DNA of 48,225 bases from Sva-25 sp037385685. Its GTDB lineage: Bacteria; Pseudomonadota; Gammaproteobacteria; Chromatiales; Chromatiaceae. The position numbers were made by a program, and so were the translations under genes. This document shows positions 16,659 through 25,416 of this stretch, in pieces. Every line of letters begins with the position of its first letter. Within the stretch, counting starts at the first letter, position 1. The stretch spans positions 1 through 48,225 of the forward strand of contig JARRMW010000025.1 of the NCBI GenBank assembly GCA_037385685.1. Reading direction: 5' to 3'. The notes under the pieces were generated by a model that worked only from the letters and a program-made list of their open reading frames with translations, was not told the origin of the DNA and made no database searches.

Positions 16659-17456
16659 ATGAGTGAACTCAAGGCCCTGCTGTTCGATGTCGATGGCACG
16701 CTAGCAGACACAGAGCGTGACGGACACCGCGTTGCCTTCAACCGCGCCTTTTCCGGTGCCGGCCTCGACTGGCACTGGAGTGTCGAAGAGTATGGCTGGT
16801 TGCTGCAGGTAACGGGCGGGAAGGAGCGCATGCACTTCTTCATCGAGCAGCGCAATCCGCCGCTTCCCGATGGTGTCGATATCGATCAGATGGTCGTTGA
16901 ACTGCACAGGGAAAAGACCCGGCACTACACGCAGCTGCTCGGTGAGGGACAGATCCCGCTGCGCCCTGGCATTGAGGCGTTGTTGCGCGAGGCGCACGAG
17001 AGCGGCATGCGCATCGCCATTGCCACGACCACGACGCCGGAAAACGTGACCGCCTTGCTCGGCAACACACTCGGCCCTGAGAGTGTCGACTGGTTCGAGG
17101 TCATCGGTGCAGGTGATGTCGTACCGCAGAAGAAGCCCGCTGGAGATATCTACACCTGGGTCATGGAGAAAATGCGGCTGGCACCGGAAGAGTGTCTCGC
17201 ATTCGAGGATTCTGCGAATGGGGTACTGGCTGTCCACGATGCGGGTATCAGCGCTATGATCATCACGACCAATGACTATACGCGTGATCACGATTTCAAT
17301 GGTGCCACGACCGTAATCGACAAGCTCTGCAGCGACGAGCAGGGTGCGATCACCCTGCTGTCCGGTTTTGATCCGCTGACCAACTGCATCGATCTTGATG
17401 CAGCACGCCGCGTGCATGCGGCTGCACAGGGTTCTGCTGGCAAACTCACCGGCTGA
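16659..17456 (+). CDS. cbbY: CbbY-type HAD superfamily phosphatase
   Basis: 265 residues. HAD motifs: I FDVDGTLADTE (nucleophile Asp10, acid Asp12), II ATTTTPENV, III KKPAGDIY and IV AFEDSANGV. The cap sequence AFNRAFSGAGLDWHWSVEEYG and LLQVTGGKERM are typical of CbbY, a phosphatase that removes xylulose-1,5-bisphosphate, an inhibitor of RuBisCO. Close homologues also occur outside cbb operons, so the gene does not prove CO2 fixation. It is followed 27 bp later by an aminotransferase on the same strand, and it starts a likely cbbY-aminotransferase-truD transcript. Confidence 0.88.
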   Translation: MSELKALLFDVDGTLADTERDGHRVAFNRAFSGAGLDWHWSVEEYGWLLQVTGGKERMHFFIEQRNPPLPDGVDIDQMVVELHREKTRHYTQLLGEGQIPLRPGIEALLREAHESGMRIAIATTTTPENVTALLGNTLGPESVDWFEVIGAGDVVPQKKPAGDIYTWVMEKMRLAPEECLAFEDSANGVLAVHDAGISAMIITTNDYTRDHDFNGATTVIDKLCSDEQGAITLLSGFDPLTNCIDLDAARRVHAAAQGSAGKLTG

Positions 17457-17483
17457 GCAGTCAACCCGAGATCAATCAGCACA

Positions 17484-18638
17484 ATGCCTTCTTCACGTGT
17501 CAATGCCATCCAGCCGTTCTACGTGATGGATATTCTCGCCCGCGCGCGTGAATTGCAGGCAGAGGGCAGGGACATTATTCACATGGAGGTCGGTGAACCC
17601 GATTTCCCGACACCGCAACCGGTTGTCGAGGCGGGCCAGCGCGCGCTGGCCGAAGGACGGACCCGCTACACGCCCGCGCTCGGCATACCGGAACTGCGTG
17701 AAGCCGTCAGCGACTGGTATGAAGAACGCTTCGGGATCGAAGTGCCTGCAGCGCGTATCGTGATCACACCGGGTTCCTCGATGGGGCTGCAGATGCTCAT
17801 CAGTGCGCTTGCGGACAGTGGTGATCGTGTGCTGTTGCCGGATCCCGGCTATCCCTGCAATCGCAACTTTGTGAACCTGTTCGATGCCGTGCCTGTCCCA
17901 TTGCCGGTCTCAATGGCCAATGGCTGGATTCCCGTTCCGCAACAGATCAGGGAGCACTGGAAAGCGCGCACGCGCGCTCTCATGATCGCGACGCCTTCCA
18001 ACCCGACCGGCAGCGTGCTGACTCCAGAGCAGCTCGAGGCAATCAGCAAGACAGTTTCCGGGCTTGATGGTGCGCTCATCGTGGACGAGATCTACCAGGG
18101 ACTCAGCTACGATGTCGAGCCGTTCACGGCCCTGTCGTTCGACGCCGACAACCTCTTCATCGTCAACAGCTTCTCGAAATATTTCGGCATGACCGGCTGG
18201 CGTCTTGGCTGGCTCGTGGTCCCGGAAGCCTGGGTCCCCGTGATGGAGCGGCTTGCCCAAAACCTCTATCTTTCTGCCCCGACCATCGCACAGTACGCTG
18301 CCCTGGCTGCCATGCAGCCTGCCACGGTTGCGATTCTCGAGGAGCGCCGCGCAGATTTCCATGAGCGGCGGGATTTTCTCTACCCTGCACTTCAAGAGCT
18401 TGGTTTCGGACTGGGCGAAAAACCGCAGGGCGCCTTTTATCTCTACGCAGACTGCTCCGGGCTGACCGGGGACAGTTTTACATTCTGCGAGCGCATGCTC
18501 GAGGAAGCCGGTGTCGCGATCACGCCCGGCAAGGATTTCGGTTTCAATGAACCACAACGCTATGTGCGATTTGCCTATACGACCTCTGTCGAGCGAATGC
18601 AGCTCGCCATCGAGCGACTGGGGCGTGCGATCAGGTGA
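17484..18638 (+). CDS. PLP-dependent class I/II aminotransferase
   Basis: 384 residues. Fold-type I aminotransferase with the N-terminal signature IIHMEVGEPDFPTP, ITPGSSMGLQM, ATPSNPTGSVL, the cofactor aspartate in DEIYQGL (Asp201), the Schiff-base lysine in NSFSKYFGMTGWRLGW (Lys232) and a late YVRFAYT for the substrate carboxylate. This belongs to the aspartate/alanine aminotransferase-like group; the substrate cannot be set from sequence. Its stop overlaps the GTG start of truD by 4 bp. Confidence 0.93.
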   Translation: MPSSRVNAIQPFYVMDILARARELQAEGRDIIHMEVGEPDFPTPQPVVEAGQRALAEGRTRYTPALGIPELREAVSDWYEERFGIEVPAARIVITPGSSMGLQMLISALADSGDRVLLPDPGYPCNRNFVNLFDAVPVPLPVSMANGWIPVPQQIREHWKARTRALMIATPSNPTGSVLTPEQLEAISKTVSGLDGALIVDEIYQGLSYDVEPFTALSFDADNLFIVNSFSKYFGMTGWRLGWLVVPEAWVPVMERLAQNLYLSAPTIAQYAALAAMQPATVAILEERRADFHERRDFLYPALQELGFGLGEKPQGAFYLYADCSGLTGDSFTFCERMLEEAGVAITPGKDFGFNEPQRYVRFAYTTSVERMQLAIERLGRAIR

Positions 18639-19708
18639 CAGACACTGCCGGCAGCTGCTCCCGCGAACAGGCCAGAAATTACAGCCCCGAGGGACATCCG
18701 CGTGCCTATGGCGGGGCAGCGGGAAAAGGTGCTATTCGCACAATGGCCGGGGATTTTTTCGTCGAGGAATCCCTGCCATTCGAACTGACGGGTGAGGGTG
18801 AGCATCTCTATCTCTTTATCGAGAAAACCGGCCTGAACACGGCCGATGTCGTGCGCTTGCTCTCAAAAGCCGCCTCGCAGCATCCGCGCAACATCGGTTT
18901 CGCCGGGATGAAAGACAGGCATGCAGTTACACGGCAATGGTTTTCACTCTACCTGCCGGGAAAACCGGATCCCGATTTCTCCTCGTTGCCGAAAAGTCTG
19001 CAGCTGCTCAGGGCTTTACGCCATAACCGCAAGCTGCGGCGTGGTGTTGTACGCGCCAACCGCTTCCGGATCCTCGTCCGGAACCTTGCGGCTGATTCCG
19101 GCCAGCTCGAGGCGAAAATACGTAGAGTTGCTGCATCGGGGTTCCCCAACTATTTCGGCTTGCAGCGATTCGGACGCAATGGCGGTAACCTCGAGAGCGC
19201 GATCCGAGTACTGGAACGCGGCAAAACGCGCAAGGCGTCCGAGGGGATCTATCTCTCGGCAGTACGTGCGATGCTCTTCAACGAGGTGCTTGCCGAACGG
19301 ATTCGGCAGAACAACTGGATCAGGCCGATCCCCGGTGATGTGATGCAGATTGCCGGTTCAAGCAGTCTCTTTATCGCCGATGAGCATGACAAGACCCTCA
19401 TGCCGCGCCATGATCAGCAGCTTGTCGGGGCCACAGGGCCTCTCTGTGGCAGTGATGCACGCATCGCTCCACAGGACGACGCGCTTACCCTTGAAAAAGC
19501 TGCGCTCGCTGAATTTTCCTGGTGGATCGAGGGGCTGGTGCACTGTCGGGTCGAGGCCAATCGCAGAATGTTGCGCGCTGTCGCCAGCGGGTTTGACTTC
19601 TCACTCGATGGGGACGGGCTTGAACTGGGGTTCGCCCTCGATAGCGGTTGCTTTGCGACATCACTGCTTCGGGAATTGCTCGACGTGACCGATGTGACGC
19701 GGGGCTAG
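18635..19708 (+). CDS. truD: tRNA pseudouridine(13) synthase TruD
   Basis: 357 residues, GTG start inside a GTGA overlap with the aminotransferase gene. TruD converts U13 of certain tRNAs, such as tRNA-Glu, to pseudouridine. Motifs: DFFVEESLPFELTGEGEHLY, the catalytic loop NIGFAGMKDRHAVTRQWFS (Asp94), NYFGLQRFGRNGGN and a late RRMLRAV. In many gammaproteobacteria truD sits with surE/ispF; here it follows an aminotransferase instead. No terminator is evident after the stop. Confidence 0.95.
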   Translation: MTDTAGSCSREQARNYSPEGHPRAYGGAAGKGAIRTMAGDFFVEESLPFELTGEGEHLYLFIEKTGLNTADVVRLLSKAASQHPRNIGFAGMKDRHAVTRQWFSLYLPGKPDPDFSSLPKSLQLLRALRHNRKLRRGVVRANRFRILVRNLAADSGQLEAKIRRVAASGFPNYFGLQRFGRNGGNLESAIRVLERGKTRKASEGIYLSAVRAMLFNEVLAERIRQNNWIRPIPGDVMQIAGSSSLFIADEHDKTLMPRHDQQLVGATGPLCGSDARIAPQDDALTLEKAALAEFSWWIEGLVHCRVEANRRMLRAVASGFDFSLDGDGLELGFALDSGCFATSLLRELLDVTDVTRG

Positions 19709-19945
19709 CCATCCTGCCGCATCTACTGATGCTGCTCATGACATCAGGCCGCCAGGTGACACCTCGACGCTGGCAGGAGTGATAAGAGCTGCTTCATAAG
19801 ATTCTGATAGAGGGTCACAAAAGAGATTGCTCGTCACCATTAAAAAATCAAATTGATAATAGTCCCGATTTGGTTCTATACATCTCATATCATGACTGAT
19901 TTTCATGTCAGCATGGTGTTGACTGGGTGATTGATGATTGAATAA
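19709..19945. other. AT-rich gene-free stretch
   Basis: About 240 bp between truD and the convergent small gene. It is clearly more AT-rich than the surroundings (for example runs around 19840-19900). I see no credible ORF, RNA gene or strong hairpin. Confidence 0.5.
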
Positions 19946-19976
19946 ACAAGGAGCCGGCAGGCGATGCCTGCCGGCT
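19941..19976 (-). terminator. Terminator of the small PA3496-like gene
   Basis: A perfect 11-bp stem AGCCGGCAGGC/GCCTGCCGGCT with a 3-nt loop (19952-19976), read on the minus strand, is followed by the T-rich CCTTGTTTATT. It lies 9 nt after the stop of the minus-strand gene at 19985. Confidence 0.8.
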
Positions 19977-19984
19977 ACGCGTAT

Positions 19985-20182
19985 TTACCAGTCGAGATCC
20001 TCGAGGCCGATGCTGTCATCGTACTCGCGCAAACGCTTGAGTTCCATCATCTGCTCGATTCGTCGACGCGTTTCGAGGCTGTTTCTCTTTCTTTCACCAG
20101 CACTCTGGATCACTTCCTCGAACGAGGCATCATCCTCGATCTCTTCCGTGTCATCATCATCATAAAGTTCTTCTTCACTCAT
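19985..20182 (-). CDS. Small acidic protein, PA3496-like
   Basis: 65 residues from the ATG at 20182 (a second in-frame ATG at 20200 adds six residues; neither has a good ribosome binding site). The N-terminal half is very acidic (EEELYDDDDTEEIEDD). The C-terminal half has the basic helix TRRRIEQMMELKRLREYDDS and ends in DLDW, the pattern of small proteins annotated as PA3496 family putative envelope integrity proteins. That family name is recalled, not verified. It is transcribed divergently from the LysR gene and followed by its own terminator. Confidence 0.7.
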   Translation of the reverse strand: MSEEELYDDDDTEEIEDDASFEEVIQSAGERKRNSLETRRRIEQMMELKRLREYDDSIGLEDLDW

Positions 20183-20253
20183 TGTCCGGTTGCACTGCAT
20201 GGTCTGGATGATTCAGTAGATAGTGCATTTTTGGCAGATCAAGAAATAAAAAA

Positions 20254-20287
20254 TATCGATTGAATTGATCGAATTTATTCATCGATA
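20254..20287. promoter_or_regulatory. Inverted repeat in divergent promoter region of the LysR gene
   Basis: TATCGAT (20254-20260) and ATCGATA (20281-20287) are 7-bp arms separated by 20 nt in the AT-rich region between the small minus-strand gene and the LysR gene. The location fits an operator of the neighbouring LysR regulator, which often binds its own divergent promoter. This is inference from position. Confidence 0.3.
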
Positions 20288-20404
20288 ATCCGGCGAGTTT
20301 CATTAACCTGAATTTCTTTCCGGTGCCTGCCTGTTCCAGCCCTGTTCAATGCGTCACGCAGAGAGACTGGTAGATGACACCACAGCAAACGGGAATCTTG
20401 ACGA

Positions 20405-21247
20405 TTGGATATTTCTCTACTCAAGACCTTTCTGGAAGTCGCAAGAACGCGCCATTTCAGCCGCGCGGCTGATGCGCTCTTCCTGACGCAATCGGCTGTC
20501 AGTGCGCGTATCAAGCAACTCGAGGAAATACTCGGGGCGGAATTGTTCGTGCGAAAGCGCAACGACATTCAACTGACCCCTGCGGGTAACCGTCTGTTGC
20601 AGCATGCGGAAACACTTCTCAAGGGATGGGAGAGGGCGCGGCAGTCTGTTGCGCTCGATCCGGATCTCTCCGCGTCCCTGTCGGCAGGCTGCCTGTTCGA
20701 TCTCTGGACCATCTATGTCGAGCGCTGGGCGCGTCGATTCCGGAAATACGCACCTGATATCGCCTTGCAGATTGACATACTTGGCAATGATGCACTGGTT
20801 CAGCGCCTCTCTCTCGGGATGCTGGATTGCGCTTTCATGTTCGATCCTCCGCAGACGGCCGGCCTGGAGATCAAGCAGGTTGCAGAAGTGCCGTTACGGC
20901 TTTATGCCTCCAGGCCGGGCATGGGGGTCGACAAGGCGATGAGCCGGAACTATGTCATGGTCGACTGGGGCAGTGCCTACAGCATCGTTCACGCCGAGAA
21001 ATTTCCTGATCTGTCTCCACCTGCATTGCGAACCAACTCCGGTGAAGTTGCACTTGGCCTTTTACTCGACAGGGGAGGGGCGGCCTATCTGCCTGAAGCC
21101 ATGAGTCGTGACTATCTGGATGCGGAGCGGCTTTTCGCCGTGGAGCACGCGCCGGTCATCAACCGCCTTGCCTATGTGGTCTATCGCCCCGAGTGTCTCG
21201 ATCGCGCTTCGATGCAGCAGGCGATCAAAGCCCTCAAGCGGAAATAG
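20405..21247 (+). CDS. LysR family transcriptional regulator, HdfR-like
   Basis: 280 residues, TTG start at 20405. The N-terminal winged helix-turn-helix DISLLKTFLEVARTRHFSRA, then LTQSAVSARIKQLEE and ELFVRKRNDIQLTPAG, is very close in pattern to E. coli HdfR, a regulator of flagellar genes. The effector domain (from about residue 90) is normal in length but shows no recognisable ligand signature. It could regulate the divergent small gene or itself through the inverted repeat upstream. Its 3' end overlaps the convergent oxygenase gene by 14 bp. Confidence 0.88.
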   Translation: MDISLLKTFLEVARTRHFSRAADALFLTQSAVSARIKQLEEILGAELFVRKRNDIQLTPAGNRLLQHAETLLKGWERARQSVALDPDLSASLSAGCLFDLWTIYVERWARRFRKYAPDIALQIDILGNDALVQRLSLGMLDCAFMFDPPQTAGLEIKQVAEVPLRLYASRPGMGVDKAMSRNYVMVDWGSAYSIVHAEKFPDLSPPALRTNSGEVALGLLLDRGGAAYLPEAMSRDYLDAERLFAVEHAPVINRLAYVVYRPECLDRASMQQAIKALKRK

Positions 21248-21899
21248 GGAGAGATATCTCGCGAGTCCTGTACCAGCCGGTCAGGCTCAGACGGTCACGT
21301 CTGGCCGGAAGCACCTCGTGTGGAAACAACTCGCTCATGAAGCAGACTAGTGTGCCGCCATGCGGCAGGATCCTGACAGGAGCCGATGCCGGTGCCTGGT
21401 CTGCATAAAGCAACAATTCACCGCCATCCTCCGGCTGCCATCCACGGTTCAGGTAGAGGATCAGGGTCAGCTTGCGCCTGCCACCCTGGAGGAACTGGTC
21501 GAGATGCTTGCCATAAAATGCACCAGGTCGATAGAGTGCATAGTGGGCCTCGAGGTCGAAGAGACAGAGATACATCTGCTCATTGATGGCGAGGCGCAAC
21601 GTCTCGAATCGCTCTCCGCAGAGTTCACGATAGTCGCTGGCATGCGGATCGATCCAGCAAATCAGGTCGGAACGCATCTCGCGGTTCACCGCGCGATCGC
21701 AGCCCTTGCCGATACCCGCCGGCCGATACCTTTCCGCAGCATGCTGTTTCAGTGCGAGGGTACGCAGTCTGTCGATATCCGCGTCCGGAATGAAGCCTGG
21801 CATGACACACCAGCCCTTGTGCGCCAGAGCATCGACGATGGCCGTATTGGTATGCGGGAGCTCTCCAGTGTCGATATGTTCAGCGACTGCAATAGACAT
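21234..21899 (-). CDS. Fe(II)/2-oxoglutarate-dependent oxygenase, prolyl-4-hydroxylase-like
   Basis: 221 residues from the ATG at 21899; an upstream in-frame ATG at 21941 would add 14 residues, and neither has a clear ribosome binding site. The double-stranded beta-helix core shows the metal triad in GKHLDQF (His132, Asp134) and LFPHEV (His194) and the 2-oxoglutarate arginine in DRLSLTGWYR (Arg203), with the ALYRPGAFYGKH entry and the PHGGTLVCF strand typical of the SM-20/prolyl hydroxylase type. The substrate is unknown; bacterial relatives include ribosomal or translation factor hydroxylases. It is convergent with the LysR gene. Confidence 0.88.
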   Translation of the reverse strand: MSIAVAEHIDTGELPHTNTAIVDALAHKGWCVMPGFIPDADIDRLRTLALKQHAAERYRPAGIGKGCDRAVNREMRSDLICWIDPHASDYRELCGERFETLRLAINEQMYLCLFDLEAHYALYRPGAFYGKHLDQFLQGGRRKLTLILYLNRGWQPEDGGELLLYADQAPASAPVRILPHGGTLVCFMSELFPHEVLPARRDRLSLTGWYRTREISLPISA

Positions 21900-21992
21900 G
21901 GCAAACGATGAAGGAGAAAAGTGCGCACAGTGTGCACGCATTCAGCGGAGTCGATGATTCGGCTTTTTTCTGCTTTCGATCAAAGATCGGAA

Positions 21993-22022
21993 TCAAAAAA
22001 ACCGGGGCGGATGCCCCGGTTT
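21993..22022 (-). terminator. Rho-independent terminator of the small secreted protein gene
   Basis: AAACCGGGGC, loop ATCC (minus-strand reading) and GCCCCGGTTT form a 10-bp stem followed on the minus strand by a run of T residues. It lies about 20 nt after the stop at 22044. Confidence 0.93.
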
Positions 22023-22043
22023 CGGTGTAGTTGCCGGCTGCGA

Positions 22044-22295
22044 TTACTCGTTCAGTCCGCGCAGATTCTCTTCGTTCATGCTGCTTCCATCCATGCTGTC
22101 CGGGGGCACTTCCTCAAAAGAGCTGATGCAGTCCTGCATGTAACCCGCATAGTCTTCGTCCGTCACGCCATCTTCCTTCGCGTAAGTTTCGCAGAGTTCC
22201 TGCGGGGAGAGTTCCTGTTCGATGCTCTCCGGGTTGGCGAACGCAGCCTCGGCTGTGCACATAACCAGGGCGGCGATCATCGGGAGGCTTTTCAT
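22044..22295 (-). CDS. Small secreted acidic protein, function unknown
   Basis: 83 residues. A signal peptide (MKSLPMIAALVMCTAEAAFA) is followed by a mature part of about 60 acidic residues with two cysteines (QELCETYAKEDGV and GYMQDCISSF), which could form a disulfide across a helical hairpin. No family is recognised. A strong terminator follows, supporting a real independently transcribed gene. Confidence 0.78.
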   Translation of the reverse strand: MKSLPMIAALVMCTAEAAFANPESIEQELSPQELCETYAKEDGVTDEDYAGYMQDCISSFEEVPPDSMDGSSMNEENLRGLNE

Positions 22296-22585
22296 TCTGT
22301 TGTCCTCAACTGATACTGGATTGGACTACCCGTTATTTCCAGTTCCGGGTCGCCAGCCATCAGGCTATCTCCTCATGGCTGCAGAATTATTGGGTATGGT
22401 CCGGGGGTGCTCCAATGAAAGTTATTGCTTGCCGTGACTCTGTAATTCGATCATCTTGTGCCTGGTCTCCGCAGCCAGGACCGCAGACATCCCGCAGGCC
22501 GGCCGGAGACGCTGGTGTTTGCGGATGCTAAACTTGCAAAAGCGCCATGAGTCGCGTTTAATAGCGCCCTTTCATAGGGCTGACA
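22296..22585. other. Gene-free region upstream of aceE
   Basis: About 290 bp between the divergent secreted-protein gene and the repeats upstream of aceE. Apart from a small hairpin GCCCT-TTCAT-AGGGC (22566-22580) I see no supportable feature or ORF with a ribosome binding site. Confidence 0.5.
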
Positions 22586-22640
22586 AATAGTCACTATTGA
22601 TAAAACAAATACACGAATTTTCTGAGTATTTCGTGTATTT
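22586..22640. promoter_or_regulatory. Palindrome and long inverted repeat upstream of aceE, operator-like
   Basis: A perfect 13-nt palindrome AATAGTCACTATT (22586-22598) is followed by AAATACACGAA (22607-22617) and TTCGTGTATTT (22630-22640), perfect 11-bp arms with a 12-nt spacer. The two arms are spaced about two helical turns. The site lies 97 nt before the aceE ATG in AT-rich DNA and overlaps a TTGATA hexamer. It does not match the E. coli PdhR box. It is a good candidate operator for pyruvate dehydrogenase control by an unidentified regulator. Confidence 0.55.
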
Positions 22641-22736
22641 TCGATATCAGTTCGCGGCGGTTGGCGATCCCGGCCGGTACTATCCTCATGCATTCCCGCG
22701 ATAAACACGAACAACAACTGTCACAGGAAGAACCCA

Positions 22737-25400
22737 ATGACAGATCAACAACATGATCTTGATCCGCAAGAGACACAGGAGTGGCTTGATGCCCTTGAAG
22801 GCGTCATCGAACATGAGGGCGCCGAACGTGCCCATTACCTGCTCGAGAAACTGATCGACAAGACGCGTCGTGCAGGCGCATACCTGCCCTTCAGCGCCAA
22901 TACGGCCTATCTCAACACGATTCCGCTCTACAAGGAGAAACCCTACCCGGGAGACCGTGCCATGGAACGCCGGGTACGTGCGATCATCCGCTGGAATGCC
23001 ATGGCGATGGTCGTACAGGCCAACCGCAAGTCGACCGAACTCGGCGGGCATATCGCAAGTTTTGCCTCGAGCGCGACGCTCTTCGATGTCGGGCTGAATC
23101 ACTTCTTCCACGCCCGGAACAAGGATCATGGAGGCGACCTGGTCTTCTTCCAGGGGCACTCGGCGCCCGGTATCTATGCGCGTGCCTTCCTCGAGGGGCG
23201 CCTGAGCGAGGAACAGCTCAATCATTTTCGCCAGGAGGTCGATGGCAACGGCCTCTCCTCCTATCCGCATCCCTGGCTGATGCCGGACTTCTGGCAGTTT
23301 CCGACCGTTTCCATGGGACTGGGGCCGATCATGGCGATCTACCAGGCGCGCTTCATGCGTTACCTGCATGATCGCGGCATTGTCGATACCCTGACGCATG
23401 ATCGCACTGTCTGGGCCTACATGGGCGATGGCGAAATGGACGAGCCTGAATCTCTCGGCGCGATCACGCTGGCCGGGCGCGAAAAGCTCGACAACCTGGT
23501 CTTCGTCGTCAACTGCAACCTTCAGCGCCTCGACGGTCCGGTGCGCGGCAACGGCAAGATCATTCAGGAACTCGAAGCGATCTTCCGTGGCGCGGGCTGG
23601 AACGTCATCAAGGTGATCTGGGGGAGCTACTGGGATCCGTTGCTGGCGCGCGACAAGACGGGTCTGCTGGCCAGGCGCATGGAAGAGGCCGTGGATGGTG
23701 ACTACCAGGCCTACAAGTCGCGGGGCGGCGCCTACACGCGCGAGCACTTTTTCGGCGCTTATCCGGAACTCAAGGATATGGTCGCGAACATGTCCGATGA
23801 GGATATCTGGCGGCTCAACCGTGGCGGCCATGATCCACAAAAGGTCTATACCGCCTATGCCGAGGCGATGGCGCACAAAGGTCAGCCGACTGTCATCCTG
23901 GCTAAGACCGTCAAGGGTTATGGCATGGGCGAGGCCGGCGAGGGACAAAACACGACTCACTCGCAGAAGAAGATGGGCGAGAAATCGCTGCGCGCGTTTC
24001 GCGACCGTTTCAATATCCCGATTCCCGATGATCAGATCGCCTCTGCGCCTTATTTCAGGCCGGCCGACGACAGTCCGGAGATCCAGTACCTGAAAGAACG
24101 TCGCAAGCAGCTCGGCGGCCCGTTCCCCTCGCGTTTGCCGGAAGTCGAAACGCTGGAGATCCCGCCGCTCGAGACCTTCAAGGCGCTTCTCGAGGACAGT
24201 GGCGAGCGCGAGATGTCGACGACCATGGCTTTCGTGCGATTCCTGACGATGCTGATCCGGGACAAGAACATCGGCAAGCGCGTCGTCCCGATCGTGCCGG
24301 ACGAAGCGCGCACCTTCGGCATGGAGGGCATGTTCCGCCAGCTTGGCATCTACTCCTCCTCCGGGCAGCTCTACGAGCCGGAGGATTCCGACCAGCTCAT
24401 GTATTACCGTGAGGACAAGAAAGGCCAGATACTGCAGGAAGGTATCAACGAGGCCGGTGCCATGTCGGAGTGGATCGCTGCTGCCACTGCCTACAGCAAT
24501 CACGGCGTCAGCATGATTCCTTTCTACATCTATTACTCGATGTTCGGCTTCCAGCGCGTCGGTGATCTTGCCTGGGCCGCTGGCGACATGCAGGCACACG
24601 GCTTCCTGCTCGGTGGCACGGCCGGCCGGACGACGCTAGCCGGTGAAGGATTGCAGCACCAGGACGGCCACAGCCACCTGGTTGCCGGCACCATTCCGAA
24701 TTGCGTCTCCTACGATCCGGCCTTTGCATACGAACTGGTGGTGATCCTGCAGGATGGCATGCGTCGCATGTACCAGCAGAAGGACAACGTCTTCTACTAC
24801 GTCACTGTCATGAACGAGAACTACCACCAGCCGGCAATGCCGAAAGGTGCGGAGGAGGGCATCCTCAAGGGGATCTACCCGTTCAGCAAGGGTGGCCGCA
24901 AGAAGAGCCGTGTCCAGCTCATGGGCTCAGGGACGATCCTGCGCGAGGTGATTGCCGCTGCCGAACTGCTCGAGAACGAGTGGGATGTGTCTGCCGATGT
25001 CTGGAGTGTTACAAGCTTCAACGAGCTGCGTCGTGACGGGATTGATGCCGAACGCTGGAACATGCTGCACCCGGGAAAGAAGAAGCGCATACCCTATATC
25101 ACGCAGCAGCTTGCGAAGACGAAAGGTCCGATCGTGGCTGCAACCGACTATATGCGGACCTACGCCGACCAGGTCCGCAACTACATCGACCGCACCTACA
25201 TCGTGCTTGGCACCGACGGTTTCGGCCGCTCTGACATGCGCGCGGCGCTACGCCGTTTCTTCGAAGTCAACCGGTACTATGTCGTCGTGGCTGCCCTGAT
25301 GGCGCTGGCTGAAGAGGGCGAGGTTGATGCAAAAACCGTGACTGCGGCAATCAAGCAGTATGGTATCGATCCCGAAAAGCCGAACCCGGTAACTGTCTGA
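22737..25400 (+). CDS. aceE: Pyruvate dehydrogenase E1 component, homodimeric type
   Basis: 887 residues, the same length as E. coli AceE. It decarboxylates pyruvate with thiamine diphosphate and acetylates the E2 lipoyl group. The ThDP-Mg motif WAYMGDGEMDEPESLG continues to NLVFVVNCN. Other landmarks are GHSAPGIYARAFLEGRL and NAVAMVVQANR-like NAMAMVVQANRKSTELGGH near the N-terminus, and MIPFYIYYSMFGFQRVGDLA and GEGLQHQDGHSH in the C-terminal half. The ATG at 22737 has an AGGAAG ribosome binding site. It is first in the aceE-aceF-lpdA operon and follows a large inverted repeat. Confidence 0.98.
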   Translation: MTDQQHDLDPQETQEWLDALEGVIEHEGAERAHYLLEKLIDKTRRAGAYLPFSANTAYLNTIPLYKEKPYPGDRAMERRVRAIIRWNAMAMVVQANRKSTELGGHIASFASSATLFDVGLNHFFHARNKDHGGDLVFFQGHSAPGIYARAFLEGRLSEEQLNHFRQEVDGNGLSSYPHPWLMPDFWQFPTVSMGLGPIMAIYQARFMRYLHDRGIVDTLTHDRTVWAYMGDGEMDEPESLGAITLAGREKLDNLVFVVNCNLQRLDGPVRGNGKIIQELEAIFRGAGWNVIKVIWGSYWDPLLARDKTGLLARRMEEAVDGDYQAYKSRGGAYTREHFFGAYPELKDMVANMSDEDIWRLNRGGHDPQKVYTAYAEAMAHKGQPTVILAKTVKGYGMGEAGEGQNTTHSQKKMGEKSLRAFRDRFNIPIPDDQIASAPYFRPADDSPEIQYLKERRKQLGGPFPSRLPEVETLEIPPLETFKALLEDSGEREMSTTMAFVRFLTMLIRDKNIGKRVVPIVPDEARTFGMEGMFRQLGIYSSSGQLYEPEDSDQLMYYREDKKGQILQEGINEAGAMSEWIAAATAYSNHGVSMIPFYIYYSMFGFQRVGDLAWAAGDMQAHGFLLGGTAGRTTLAGEGLQHQDGHSHLVAGTIPNCVSYDPAFAYELVVILQDGMRRMYQQKDNVFYYVTVMNENYHQPAMPKGAEEGILKGIYPFSKGGRKKSRVQLMGSGTILREVIAAAELLENEWDVSADVWSVTSFNELRRDGIDAERWNMLHPGKKKRIPYITQQLAKTKGPIVAATDYMRTYADQVRNYIDRTYIVLGTDGFGRSDMRAALRRFFEVNRYYVVVAALMALAEEGEVDAKTVTAAIKQYGIDPEKPNPVTV

Positions 25401-25416
25401 TAACGGAGAAACAAAG

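Noticed and set aside
22566..22580. Small hairpin GCCCT-TTCAT-AGGGC upstream of aceE as a terminator
   Set aside because: The stem is only 5 bp and has no T-tract on either strand.
22686..24599. A 637-codon open frame on the minus strand opposite aceE
   Set aside because: It is fully antisense to a clearly identified AceE gene, has no recognisable domain, and long antisense frames are expected in GC-rich coding DNA.
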